A stretch of 34,567 bases of DNA from Candidatus Nanopelagicales bacterium (GTDB lineage: Bacteria; Actinomycetota; Actinomycetes; S36-B12), in assembly GCA_009694585.1 (NCBI GenBank), contig SHUQ01000009.1:1-34567 (forward strand), given 5' to 3'. Below, piece after piece: positions 1 through 8,083 of the stretch (position 1 is the first letter of the stretch; each line of letters starts with the position of its first letter). The notes under the pieces were generated by a model, which had not been told where the DNA came from, did not search any database, and worked only from the letters and a program-made list of their open reading frames with translations. Both the position numbers and the translations under genes were made by a program.

Positions 1-2
1 CG

Positions 3-254
3 TCAAGCGCGAGCACCCCTAGGCTGAAGACCGGTGCTGTGGTCGGGATTCCAGTAATCGTCGAAAACGATGGAAATGCGGCCGCTTGGAGTGAGTTCAA
101 GTTTGGGGCCGGCGCGCGGGCGCCCACTGAGTTTGCATTTTCGAACTCTAGCGGTCTACTAGACCACTGCCCCATCGTCACGCTCATCGGCACCAGGAAC
201 TCGGTCGCGTTTGCGAGCGACCAAGGTGATAAACCCGGCGATGGCGGCAATTAG
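3..254 (+). pseudogene. ROK-family sugar kinase (glucokinase) remnant, cut off by the window edge
   Basis: The frame is open from the left edge of the window, and the piece IPVIVENDGNAAAWSEFKFG followed by GAG is the conserved middle segment of ROK glucokinases (the VENDxNAAAxxE block). The resemblance stops near position 125. The expected next block, a glycine-rich LGTGxGGG nucleotide-binding strand, is absent in all three forward frames before the stop at 252-254. The rest of the frame is unlike any ROK protein and runs tail-to-tail into the minus-strand gene that ends at 159. I read it as a 3'-truncated remnant of a glucokinase gene, which in other actinobacteria can lie near plsC and pfk. 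A misassembly at about 125 would look the same. The 5' part lies outside the window. Confidence 0.55.
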
Positions 255-572
255 TGCGACCGTGGTCAAGAAACTCCCGAGCCCAAGTAGGTATACGACC
301 ACCAAGAAAATTGGCCCGCCGATAGCGCCAGCCCAAGCGAATCGACCGATGGTGTCGGGCATCGGGATAGGGGGTGGTTCCGGTGGCTCGAAGTGGCCCT
401 CAGATAACAGTTCTTCAATAAATGGGTCTGGTACTTCGGGCGCTATTTGCCTATTGAGGTCGCCAATTTCCATGCGCATGTCACCGGATAGATCTGCGAC
501 GATGGCTTCCCAAGCGCCATCTTGAGCCGGATCATTTTGTTCAGGTGATGGTTCAGGAGGTGGTGATGTCAT
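159..572 (-). CDS. Small membrane protein of unknown function, 137 aa
   Basis: The N-terminal half (about residues 1-75) is acidic and proline-rich, with a PPEPPPIPMP stretch just before the membrane part. Residues about 78-122 form two closely spaced hydrophobic segments (GGPIFLVVVYLLGLG and TTVALIAAIAGFITLVA), followed by a basic and acidic tail. This suggests a cytoplasmic N-terminus and a two-helix membrane hairpin. Its ATG shares one base with the stop of the esterase gene (TGATG), so the two are probably translationally coupled. No catalytic motif is visible. Small proteins with this proline-rich, AW..GGP-type layout occur in other actinobacteria, but I know of no assigned function. Confidence 0.75.
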   Translation of the reverse strand: MTSPPPEPSPEQNDPAQDGAWEAIVADLSGDMRMEIGDLNRQIAPEVPDPFIEELLSEGHFEPPEPPPIPMPDTIGRFAWAGAIGGPIFLVVVYLLGLGSFLTTVALIAAIAGFITLVARKRDRVPGADERDDGAVV

Positions 573-1330
573 CAGCTTGCGGTGACGCGTCGGACAAAGT
601 CGATGCTGCCGTTCTCGATCACATCTGCTTCATAGTCAACAGTTGCGACATGGAATGACCGGGTAAGGAGCACGTCGGTCTTATCAGCGGATCGAGCGTT
701 AGCCAAAATCCAAGCCGTGTTAGATGGTTCGACCACGTGATCTTGTGCGCTATGGAAAATCAGCAGCGGCTGGGTAACTTTGGCAATATCGGCCTTAACC
801 GCTGACCAGAGTTTGGTCAGTGAATAAGCAGCCTTAAGTGGCATTCGGTCGTAGGCACCTTCGTCAGCGCCGGGTTTTGCAATGTCATTTGAAACCCCGG
901 GGAAGGACGGTATGAAGCGGGACATGAGCGGTAGCAGATGGCGGTCAGCGCGTTCTGAATGTACTGCTGGGTTGACCAGGACTATGCCAGCGATGGCGGG
1001 GCCGTGCTGCCCGGCAATTCGCAGGCTCAAGGAGCCGCCCATCGAAAGGCCCATGATGAACACTTTGTCGTGCGTTGCCAGTAGGTCACTGACTGTGCGA
1101 TCGGCCTCGGCGTACCAGTCTTCCCAAGTGGTGATGTTCATGTCCTGCCAGCGGGTCCCGTGACCGGGGAGCCGCGGAACTCGCACCGTCCAGCCGGCCG
1201 AGGCTAGGGCACGCCCCCATGGGGTAACCGATTTCGGGGATCCGGTGAATCCGTGGAGGACGCAAATGGCCACCGAATTTGACTCGGGCCCATCGACTGC
1301 GAACGGTTCTGCATCTGGCATCAGGGGCAT
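572..1330 (-). CDS. Alpha/beta hydrolase, carboxylesterase / monoacylglycerol-lipase type
   Basis: Serine hydrolase of 252 aa. The oxyanion-hole motif LHGFTGSP lies near residue 25. The nucleophile elbow GLSMGGS places the catalytic serine at about Ser96, the acid is about Asp197 in SAQDHVVEP, and the histidine is about His227 in SFHVATVDYE. This layout matches the Est30/monoglyceride lipase group, which cleaves carboxyl or acylglycerol esters in the cytoplasm. I chose the ATG at 1330 because the protein then begins MPLMPDAEPF, as related actinobacterial proteins do. An in-frame TTG at 1375 would overlap the divergent plsC leader. With plsC divergent and glycerol kinase nearby, a role in acylglycerol turnover is reasonable but inferred. 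Confidence 0.88.
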   Translation of the reverse strand: MPLMPDAEPFAVDGPESNSVAICVLHGFTGSPKSVTPWGRALASAGWTVRVPRLPGHGTRWQDMNITTWEDWYAEADRTVSDLLATHDKVFIMGLSMGGSLSLRIAGQHGPAIAGIVLVNPAVHSERADRHLLPLMSRFIPSFPGVSNDIAKPGADEGAYDRMPLKAAYSLTKLWSAVKADIAKVTQPLLIFHSAQDHVVEPSNTAWILANARSADKTDVLLTRSFHVATVDYEADVIENGSIDFVRRVTAS

Positions 1331-1385
1331 AGCCACTAGTCTGCCACCAAGAAGCTCAAAGATTCGCGTGGTCAAGGAGATCAGG

Positions 1386-2108
1386 GTGCTCTACTGGGTT
1401 CTTAAGAACTGGGTGCTTGGCCCTTGGCTTCGGGTCCTATTTCGCCCGTGGGTTGAGGGCCGGGAGAATCTCCCAGAAGATGGTGCTGCGCTGCTCGCCA
1501 GCAACCACCTCTCGTTCTCCGATTCGTTCTTCTTAGCGGTGGTACTAAACCGCCCCCTGACCTACCTCGCCAAGAGTGATTACTTCACGGGCCGGGGGAT
1601 CAAGGGCTATTTCACCAAGCTCTTCTTCAACGGCGTGGGGCAGGTGCCGGTTGATCGCTCCGGGGGGCGCAGCGCCGAAGCGGTGATTCAAACTGCCACC
1701 CGACTACTTGGTGAGGGCGTGCTGCTTGGGATTTATCCGGAAGGCACCCGCTCACCAAATGGCACCTTGTATCGCGGTCGCACCGGCGCGGCTCGGATGG
1801 CACTTGAAGCGAAAGCACCGATCATTCCGGTCGCCATGATTAACACTTATGAGATTCAACCGCCGGGAGTCTTCAAGCCCCAGCTGCGCCGAGTTGGTAT
1901 TCGAGTCGGCAATCCACTTCGCTTTGATCGATACGAAGGGCTTGAAGACGACCGTTTCATTCTGCGTTCAGTTACCGATGAAGTTATGTACGAGTTGATG
2001 ACCTTGTCCGGTCAGGAGTATGTCGACATGTATGCAACGCGGGCGAAGGAATTGATCGCGAACGGTGATCCTGCCGATTCGCAATCCTTGGTCGATTCCG
2101 AAAACTAG
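1386..2108 (+). CDS. plsC: 1-acyl-sn-glycerol-3-phosphate acyltransferase (PlsC family)
   Basis: 240-aa acyltransferase that would acylate lysophosphatidate to phosphatidate at the inner membrane face. The catalytic NHxxxxD motif is NHLSFSD (His41, Asp46). The substrate-binding block YPEGTRS lies at about residues 117-123. The start is GTG at 1386, preceded at 6 nt by AAGGAG (1374-1379). It gives the N-terminus MLYWVLKNWVLGP, which is typical of actinobacterial PlsC-like proteins. The longer open frame from 1245 runs back over the divergent esterase gene and lacks such a ribosome-binding site. The stop overlaps the convergent glycerol kinase stop by 4 bp (CTAG). Several PlsC paralogues are usual in actinobacteria, so this need not be the main phosphatidate-forming enzyme. 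Confidence 0.9.
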   Translation: MLYWVLKNWVLGPWLRVLFRPWVEGRENLPEDGAALLASNHLSFSDSFFLAVVLNRPLTYLAKSDYFTGRGIKGYFTKLFFNGVGQVPVDRSGGRSAEAVIQTATRLLGEGVLLGIYPEGTRSPNGTLYRGRTGAARMALEAKAPIIPVAMINTYEIQPPGVFKPQLRRVGIRVGNPLRFDRYEGLEDDRFILRSVTDEVMYELMTLSGQEYVDMYATRAKELIANGDPADSQSLVDSEN

Positions 2109-3607
2109 TCGATTGCCCAGGCGGTGCTGCGTCGAACAGCGTTACGCCACCGCTCGTGACCTAGTGAGCTAGGTTGCCCGGGCGCGAAAACTCGTGAACT
2201 TCGACGGATACTGATTAGCTCGTTAGTTGATTCCCAAACCCCGGTACCGAGTCCAGCCAAGAAAGCGGCGCCGAGCCCGGTCGTCTGCAAGTGAGCCGAT
2301 CGGTGGACTGGGATGCCGAGGGCGTCAGCCTGCAATTGGCACAGCAAGTCATTGGCGGCAGCGCCACCGTCTACAGCCAGTACTTGAAGGTCGACGCCGC
2401 CTTCGGTGCGCATGAGTTGCACTATGTCAACGACTTCGTAGGCGATTGCGTCGAGGGTGGCTCGAGCGATGTGTGCCCGAGTGGTGCCGCGGGTGATGCC
2501 AATGATCAACCCGCGGGCATGTGGATCCCAGTCTGGCGCGCCAAGGCCGGTAAGTGCCGGCACGAAAATTACGCCACCGGCATCGGGAACGCTGCGTGCT
2601 AGCGCCTCTACTTCCGCTACGCTGTCGATGATCCCGAGTCCATCGCGAAGCCACTGCACGGCGGCCCCCGTGACAAATACCGACCCTTCGAGCGCGAAGT
2701 CACGCCCACCATTTGGATGCTGGAGCGCAACTGTGGTCAGCAAGCCGTTGGTTGACGCTGCAGGCTTCGCGCCGGTGTGCACGAGCAGGAAGGAGCCGGT
2801 GCCATAAGTGCATTTTGCCGATCCAGCCGCGAATCCGGTTTGGCCGACGAGTGCGGCTTGTTGGTCACCTGCGATCCCGGCGATGGGTGCCTCGATCCCA
2901 ATGAAACTTGCCGGATCGCTATTACCGATCACTCCGTAGGAGGCGACGATCTCGGGCAGGGCGTCGAGCGGTACCCCGAAAAGTTCGCATAGCCAAGGGT
3001 CCCAAGTGCCGGTCTTGAGGTTGTAGAGCATGGTGCGTGAGGCGTTGGTGGCATCGGTTAGGTGGTGTAGCCCGCGTGTCATTCGGGCAATGAGATACGA
3101 ATCAATCGTGCCAATGGCTACGCGACCACTAACTACTTGGCTCCAAGTTTGTTCATCGTTTTCGCGCACCCAGGCGATCTTGGTGGCCGAAAAATATGGA
3201 TCCAGGCGTAGTCCGGTCAACTCACTTACTCTTTGTTCGTGCCCATCGGCACGAAGTTGCTCGCACCTGGCCGAGGTGCGGCGGTCCTGCCACACAATCG
3301 CTCGGCGTGCCGCACCTAGGGTCTCGCGGTCCCAAAAACAAATGGTCTCGCGCTGATTGGTGATGCCGATAGCTCCAATGTTTAGGTCGACGAGGGCTAA
3401 GGCTGCACGGGTTGCAGCCAAGGTGGCTGACCAGATCTCGCCCAAATCGTGCTCGACCTGGCCGTCAGCAGGAAAATACTGTGGAAATTCTGAGTACTCT
3501 TCGGCCACGATCAGGCCGGTAGCTGTTACTACTAGGGCGGTAACGCCGGTGGTACCGGCGTCAATTGCCAAGATCGCGGAGGCGGCTGGACTTGCTTGCC
3601 GTTCCAC
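2105..3607 (-). CDS. glpK: Glycerol kinase
   Basis: FGGY-family kinase of 500 aa that phosphorylates glycerol to sn-glycerol 3-phosphate. Visible landmarks are the phosphate-1 loop AIDAGTTG near the N-terminus, GITNQRET, WQDRRT, the phosphate-2 region GTGSFLL, and the C-terminal adenosine-binding GGAAANDLL. The open frame extends upstream to 3817, but that part overlaps the divergent phosphofructokinase and resembles no GlpK. The GTG at 3607 has AAGG upstream at about 8 nt and gives the usual family length. A promoter-like pair lies just upstream at 3648-3675, inside an inverted repeat. With plsC and an esterase alongside, it suggests glycerol or glycerolipid use. No glycerol facilitator or glpD is in the window. 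Confidence 0.93.
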   Translation of the reverse strand: MERQASPAASAILAIDAGTTGVTALVVTATGLIVAEEYSEFPQYFPADGQVEHDLGEIWSATLAATRAALALVDLNIGAIGITNQRETICFWDRETLGAARRAIVWQDRRTSARCEQLRADGHEQRVSELTGLRLDPYFSATKIAWVRENDEQTWSQVVSGRVAIGTIDSYLIARMTRGLHHLTDATNASRTMLYNLKTGTWDPWLCELFGVPLDALPEIVASYGVIGNSDPASFIGIEAPIAGIAGDQQAALVGQTGFAAGSAKCTYGTGSFLLVHTGAKPAASTNGLLTTVALQHPNGGRDFALEGSVFVTGAAVQWLRDGLGIIDSVAEVEALARSVPDAGGVIFVPALTGLGAPDWDPHARGLIIGITRGTTRAHIARATLDAIAYEVVDIVQLMRTEGGVDLQVLAVDGGAAANDLLCQLQADALGIPVHRSAHLQTTGLGAAFLAGLGTGVWESTNELISIRRSSRVFAPGQPSSLGHERWRNAVRRSTAWAID

Positions 3608-3647
3608 AGGTAGCACCTTAGGGCGCGGGTGCGGCACCTTGGTGCGA

Positions 3648-3675
3648 ACTATCAAGACGTCGGGTTGGGCGTCAA
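3648..3675 (-). promoter_or_regulatory. Candidate glpK promoter
   Basis: Read on the minus strand, TTGACG (3675-3670) is followed after 16 bp by GATAGT (3653-3648). These match the sigma-70-type consensus at 5/6 and 4/6 positions. It points toward glpK and leaves a leader of about 35 nt. Prediction only. Confidence 0.45.
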
Positions 3676-3692
3676 GACTCGTGCCTTGATAG
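3649..3692. promoter_or_regulatory. Inverted repeat, candidate operator between glpK and the phosphofructokinase
   Basis: CTATCAAG (3649-3656) and its exact reverse complement CTTGATAG (3685-3692) flank 28 bp. A further direct copy of TCAAGAC lies at 3672-3678, exactly 20 bp (about two helical turns) after the one at 3652-3658. The three TCAAG/CTTGA half-sites overlap the predicted -10 and -35 of glpK. The spacing suits a dimeric regulator acting on one or both divergent genes. No regulator gene is in the window. Confidence 0.35.
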
Positions 3693-3737
3693 CGTTTACA
3701 TTGAGCAGCGAAACCGGCTAGGGATGGGACGGGAATC

Positions 3738-4763
3738 ATGCGCGTTGGAGTTTTGACCGGTGGCGGCGACTGCCCAGGCTTAAATGCGGTTATTCGAGGA
3801 GTTGTGCGACGTGGCACGAGCGACTACGGCTTCTCTTTTGTGGGTTTTCGTGATGGATGGAGAGGTCCACTTGAAGGTGTCACGATGCCTTTGGATATCG
3901 CCGCGGTTCGCGGAATCCTGCCACGCGGTGGCACAATCCTTGGCTCCTCGCGGACCAATCCACTTATAGTTGAGGGTGGTATCGAAGCGATTGAGAAGAA
4001 TTTAAACGATCTCGGTATAGATGCGCTAATTGCCATCGGCGGCGAAGACACCCTTGGTGTAGCGACGGCACTAAGTGAGCACGGCGTTCAAGTAATCGGT
4101 GTGCCGAAAACAATTGATAATGATCTAAGTGGCACCGACTACACCTTTGGGTTCGACACCGCGGTGACGATCGCGACCGAAGCTATTGACCGCCTGCACA
4201 CCACCGCTGAGTCGCACCATCGGGTGCTCATCTGCGAGGTAATGGGCCGTCATGCGGGCTGGATTGCACTGCACTCTGGTATGGCTGGGGGCGCAAACGG
4301 TATTTTGATTCCGGAAGTGCCATTTGACCTAAATGAGGTGGTGGGCTGGGTTGAATCGCGGTTCCGGTCGCACTATTCACCGATTCTGGTGGTTTCAGAA
4401 GGTGCGCTACCCAAAGACGGTGATCTCATCACCAAGGACACCACCCTTGATGCTTTCGGCCACGTCAAGCTGTCAGGGATTGGCGAGTGGCTGGCCGGCC
4501 AGATCGAAAATCGCACCGGCAAGGAAGCTCGCACCACCGTGCTCGGGCACGTGCAACGCGGCGGTACTCCGACCGCTTATGACCGAGTGCTGGCAACCCG
4601 ATTCGGGCTCAACGCGATCGAGGCGGCCAAAGATCAGGACTGGGGCAAGATGGTGGCCCTGCAGGGCACAGACATTGTGCGCGTGCCCTTGGTGGCTGCC
4701 ACCGGGGTGTTGAAAACCGTGCCCTTGGCCCGATATGTTGAGGCGTCGGCCTTCTTCGGCTGA
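3738..4763 (+). CDS. pfkA: 6-phosphofructokinase, probably pyrophosphate-dependent
   Basis: 341-aa phosphofructokinase. It has the N-terminal phosphate loop GGGDCPGLNAV (residues 8-18), the catalytic TIDND (125-129), and MGRHAGW and GGAN further on. The donor-site residues decide the phosphoryl donor. Residues 101-105 are GGEDT, with Asp at position 104, and Lys124 precedes TIDND. In the PFK family, Gly at both positions goes with ATP, while Asp104 plus Lys124 is the signature of pyrophosphate-dependent enzymes such as that of Amycolatopsis methanolica. The ATP-using actinobacterial enzymes I recall keep Lys but have GGEGT. I therefore infer reversible PPi-linked phosphorylation of fructose 6-phosphate. 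The ATG at 3738 starts directly at the first beta strand. DAHP synthase follows after 20 bp, probably in one operon. Confidence 0.92.
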   Translation: MRVGVLTGGGDCPGLNAVIRGVVRRGTSDYGFSFVGFRDGWRGPLEGVTMPLDIAAVRGILPRGGTILGSSRTNPLIVEGGIEAIEKNLNDLGIDALIAIGGEDTLGVATALSEHGVQVIGVPKTIDNDLSGTDYTFGFDTAVTIATEAIDRLHTTAESHHRVLICEVMGRHAGWIALHSGMAGGANGILIPEVPFDLNEVVGWVESRFRSHYSPILVVSEGALPKDGDLITKDTTLDAFGHVKLSGIGEWLAGQIENRTGKEARTTVLGHVQRGGTPTAYDRVLATRFGLNAIEAAKDQDWGKMVALQGTDIVRVPLVAATGVLKTVPLARYVEASAFFG

Positions 4764-4783
4764 TCCTGCCCTACCCTTGGCCC

Positions 4784-6145
4784 ATGTCTGCATCTACTTC
4801 CCCTGCTCCGATGCGCCTGGGACACCGGCTTGATTGGCCGGATCTGCCTGCCCATCAGCAGCCACCGTGGCCCGATGCTGGTGAGCTTGCTCGAGCGGTA
4901 GCCGAACTTAGTGTCCTCCCACCGCTGGTTTTCGCCGGCGAATGTGACATTTTGCTCGAGCGGTTGGCGTCGGCGTCTCGGGGCGAAGCATTCGTCTTAA
5001 TGGGTGGTGACTGTGCCGAAACTTTCGAGGCAAATACCGCTGATTCAATTCGTTCGCGCCTGCAGACGGTGCTCCAGATGTCGGTTGTTTTGACGTATGC
5101 CGCGTCACTGCCGGTTATTAAAGTTGGACGACTTGCGGGTCAGTACTTCAAGCCGCGCAGTAAGACGCTTGAACTGCGCGACGGTGTTGAGCTCACGTCT
5201 TATCTTGGGGATGCCGTTAACTCACTTGAGTTCACCGAGCAAGCCCGCCGCCCAGATGCACAGCGATTGGTGAGAGCCTACAACGCGTCCAGTGCTGCAC
5301 TTAATCTAGTCCGGGCATTCACTCAGGGTGGATACGCGGATCTACGTCAAGTTCACGCCTGGAATCAGGATTTTGTCCGCGACTCAACCGCAGGTCAACG
5401 CTATGACACCTTAGCTGCTGAAATTGACCGTGCACTTTCATTCATGCACGCATGTGGGGCAAATCCTGATGAGTTCAAGCGAGTTGAATTCTTCGCGGCG
5501 CATGAAGCACTTTCCATTGACTATGAACGCGCCATGACCCGAATTGATTCACGAACCGGGCTGCCATATGACGTCTCCGGACACTTTCTGTGGATAGGTG
5601 AGCGCACCCGTCAACTTGATGCGGCCCACGTACAGTTCGCCTCGGTGATCCACAACCCCGTTGGCGTTAAAGTTGGCCCGACGGCAGCGCCGGACGATAT
5701 CGTGGAAATCGCTGAACGACTAAACCCTGATCGGATACCTGGGCGGCTGACCTTAATTACCCGAATGGGTGCAGGCCAGGTACATGACGTGTTGCCCGGC
5801 ATCGTCCAAAAGGTGGATGCCAGTGGGGTTCCGGTGGTGTGGATCTGCGATCCAATGCACGGCAATACTCGTGAAGCATCTACCGGGCATAAGACCAGAG
5901 TTTTTGATGACATCATCAACGAGGTGAAAGGGTTTTTTGAAGTCCATCGCGATCTTGGCACGTTCCCCGGTGGGATCCACATTGAATTGACCGGCGACGA
6001 TGTCACAGAATGTGTTGGCGGCACTGGCGGGGTACTCGAGGGAAACCTTGGAGATCGCTATGAAACTGCATGTGATCCGAGATTGAATCGAGAGCAGAGT
6101 CTAGAGCTGGCTTTTCTGGTAGCCGACATGTTGATCAGCCGCTGA
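4784..6145 (+). CDS. aroG: 3-deoxy-7-phosphoheptulonate synthase, class II (plant/actinobacterial type)
   Basis: 453-aa enzyme of the first shikimate-pathway step, condensing phosphoenolpyruvate with erythrose 4-phosphate. It has the hallmarks of the class II family: VFAGECD and MGGDCAETF (metal-binding Cys), KVGRLAGQY followed by KPRS, GGYADLRQVHAWNQDFV, FFAAHEAL, WIGERTRQLD, GVKVGPT, DPMHGNT, ELTGDDVTECVGG, and YETACDPRLN near the C-terminus. Length is normal. The ATG at 4784 has no clear ribosome-binding site; it lies 20 bp after the phosphofructokinase stop, so coupled translation is likely. An internal ATG at 4811 is a possible alternative. PFK and class II DAHP synthase lie close together in other actinobacteria as well. 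Confidence 0.95.
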   Translation: MSASTSPAPMRLGHRLDWPDLPAHQQPPWPDAGELARAVAELSVLPPLVFAGECDILLERLASASRGEAFVLMGGDCAETFEANTADSIRSRLQTVLQMSVVLTYAASLPVIKVGRLAGQYFKPRSKTLELRDGVELTSYLGDAVNSLEFTEQARRPDAQRLVRAYNASSAALNLVRAFTQGGYADLRQVHAWNQDFVRDSTAGQRYDTLAAEIDRALSFMHACGANPDEFKRVEFFAAHEALSIDYERAMTRIDSRTGLPYDVSGHFLWIGERTRQLDAAHVQFASVIHNPVGVKVGPTAAPDDIVEIAERLNPDRIPGRLTLITRMGAGQVHDVLPGIVQKVDASGVPVVWICDPMHGNTREASTGHKTRVFDDIINEVKGFFEVHRDLGTFPGGIHIELTGDDVTECVGGTGGVLEGNLGDRYETACDPRLNREQSLELAFLVADMLISR

Positions 6146-6160
6146 CTAATTCGAGCAGAA

Positions 6161-6649
6161 ATGTCAGCACTCGCGTATACAACGGCAAAAATGCCAGGAG
6201 GAACCATCGCGGTGGTGATTGACGCTGGAGTAGTGGTCGCTTCATCTTTTAGAGGTATCGCCGACATTCGGTCAAGGCTGTCAACGGAATTGTTTTTCAA
6301 GAAGGCGGCGCTTCCCACGCTCGAAGATTTGCTCGACCGCTACCGTGGGGGTGAATTAGCTGCCTTAGATGAAGTTGAGGTGGCACAATTTGGTGGCCCA
6401 TTCCAGCAGGGCGTGTGGGTTGCAATGCGCACCATTGAACCGGGAACCACTGATACTTATGGCGGCTTAGCCATGCGCGCGGGTAGGCCCAGAGCCTATC
6501 GCGCTGTCGGCACCGCCTGTTCAGTAAATCTAGTGGCACCTTTCGTGCCCTGTCATCGCGTTGTCGCCGCAAGTGGGATCGGCGGGTATGGCTACGGTCT
6601 CGATGTTAAACGGGCCTTACTTAAACATGAGGGCGCTAGTTTTGAGTAA
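6161..6649 (+). CDS. ogt: Methylated-DNA-[protein]-cysteine S-methyltransferase (Ogt/MGMT)
   Basis: 162-aa suicide repair protein that transfers alkyl groups from O6-alkylguanine to its own cysteine. The C-terminal domain is complete. FQQGVWVAMRTIEPG and TYGGLA contain the conserved Tyr (about residue 100). PRAYRAVGTA carries the arginine that flips the damaged base. VPCHRVV holds the acceptor Cys131, and GGYGYGLDVKRALL closes the domain. The N-terminal domain is short and poorly conserved, as usual for Ogt. It starts 15 bp after the DAHP synthase stop and probably shares that transcript. Its 3' end overlaps the convergent decarboxylase gene by 14 bp. Confidence 0.9.
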   Translation: MSALAYTTAKMPGGTIAVVIDAGVVVASSFRGIADIRSRLSTELFFKKAALPTLEDLLDRYRGGELAALDEVEVAQFGGPFQQGVWVAMRTIEPGTTDTYGGLAMRAGRPRAYRAVGTACSVNLVAPFVPCHRVVAASGIGGYGYGLDVKRALLKHEGASFE

Positions 6650-8048
6650 GGAAATGCGCTAGGCGTGCCAATGTGCCGCCTATGTCGCCGGTGCTAGTGC
6701 TCGGGTTGATGGTGCAAAGGCGCAAAACGGTGCGGCCCTTTAAGACAGTGCTGGAAACTGCGGCATAGCCATCCTCGTTGAGTTGCGCGGCAGCCCGCAC
6801 GTGGTCATCAGCATTTGCATCTACTCCAGCGAAAGTCACTATGCCCAAGGCCGCCGGGGTAACTATTTCAAGTCTTTTGTCCTGCTCCACCAGGTATTGG
6901 GCGTATTCGGCCAACCCGATACCCCGCTCTACTGCGGCAGCCAGCGTCTCGAGTCCATAGGACCGGAAGGTTAGCCAAAGTTTTACGGCGCGGCTGCGGC
7001 GCGTGAGTTCCAGGCTCCGGTTCTGCATCTCGACCGCTCCGCCGGCGACGTCTTTTAGATATTCGGGGTACATGGCAAAGGTGCGCTCGAGGGCACCGGG
7101 TGTTTTCACAAATAGGCAAGCAATGTCATAGGGCTGGAAAAGCCACTTATGCGGATCGGTGACAAATGAATCAGCGTGCTCTAGGCCAGGAATTGCTGAT
7201 CGACCGCGGGCGCAAAGCGCCGCCGGGCCGCCGTAGGCACCGTCGACATGTAGCCACATATTGAATGAGTCACATAATTTGGCAATCGCCGGTAGATCGT
7301 CAACCGCACCGGTGTTAGTGGTGCCCGCTGTGGCGATCACTAGCATCGGATGCAATTCATTTTCGATATCAGTTCGGACAGCGGCTTGGAGTTCGAGCGG
7401 GTTGATCCTAAAAGTTTCATCGGTGGCCAGAGTGCGAATATGTTCAGCAGGTTGCCCGATTGCCAGTAGGCCCCGGTTAATGGACGAATGGGTTTGATCT
7501 GAGAGATAAATGATGCCCTGGCCCTGGTGAGCGCGTGCGGTGATAACCGCGGTGATATTAGCCATGGAGCCCCCAGATAGCAGCACCCCTTCACAAGATG
7601 GCGCTAGGCCAAGGCCATCTCGAAGCCAGCCACAGGTGATGGTCTCTAGGGTGCTTGGCCCCGATCCGCCGCCCCAAGACGACGCAACCGACTGCATGCC
7701 GGTGGCAAGCCACTCGCCAAGGATCGCCGGGTAGGAAGATGGGCCTGGCACGCGCGCGAAATATCGTGGGTGGTCACCATGTTGCTGATTGGCCAAAGCG
7801 ATATCAGCGAGCGTGGCAAGGTTCTCGGAAATTGGTGAGCCCTGATGGGGGATTGGTCCACCTAATTGTGCGGTCAGCGCGTCAAGATTCCCGGTGGTCA
7901 GTGCCCGCTGATCCCCAAGGGTAGTTAGGTGTTTGATGACACGATCTACAACTTCGTAGCCAAGGCGTCGCATCTGCAATTCGTCTAGCGCCAAGATATT
8001 TGCCGGGATCTCAAGTGCCCGCTGGGTCGCTTCCGGGAGATTGTTCAT
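6636..8048 (-). CDS. Pyridoxal-phosphate-dependent group II amino-acid decarboxylase
   Basis: 470-aa protein of the aromatic-L-amino-acid / glutamate / diaminobutyrate decarboxylase family. It shows HPRYFARVPGPSSYPAILGE and LLSGGSMANITAV (cofactor phosphate), ATAGTTNTGAVDDL, HVDGAYGG (the Asp and Ala contacting PLP), and DPHKWLFQPYD with the Schiff-base lysine. LTRRSRAVKLWLTFRSYG follows, as in aromatic decarboxylases. The substrate cannot be assigned from the sequence. I chose the ATG at 8048 because AAGGA lies 10 nt upstream; an in-frame GTG at 8075 lacks one. It is the last gene of the minus-strand run from the transporter at 11152, 35 bp after the kinase gene. Confidence 0.88.
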   Translation of the reverse strand: MNNLPEATQRALEIPANILALDELQMRRLGYEVVDRVIKHLTTLGDQRALTTGNLDALTAQLGGPIPHQGSPISENLATLADIALANQQHGDHPRYFARVPGPSSYPAILGEWLATGMQSVASSWGGGSGPSTLETITCGWLRDGLGLAPSCEGVLLSGGSMANITAVITARAHQGQGIIYLSDQTHSSINRGLLAIGQPAEHIRTLATDETFRINPLELQAAVRTDIENELHPMLVIATAGTTNTGAVDDLPAIAKLCDSFNMWLHVDGAYGGPAALCARGRSAIPGLEHADSFVTDPHKWLFQPYDIACLFVKTPGALERTFAMYPEYLKDVAGGAVEMQNRSLELTRRSRAVKLWLTFRSYGLETLAAAVERGIGLAEYAQYLVEQDKRLEIVTPAALGIVTFAGVDANADDHVRAAAQLNEDGYAAVSSTVLKGRTVLRLCTINPSTSTGDIGGTLARLAHFLTQN

Positions 8049-8083
8049 TGGGTTCGGTTCCTTAAGGTCGGCCACTTGCAGGA

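Noticed and set aside
1245-1385. 47-residue N-terminal extension of the PlsC frame
   Set aside because: It overlaps the divergent esterase gene. The GTG at 1386 has a proper ribosome-binding site and gives the family N-terminus.
3608-3817. 70-residue N-terminal extension of the glycerol kinase frame
   Set aside because: It runs over the divergent phosphofructokinase start and control region, and resembles no GlpK sequence.
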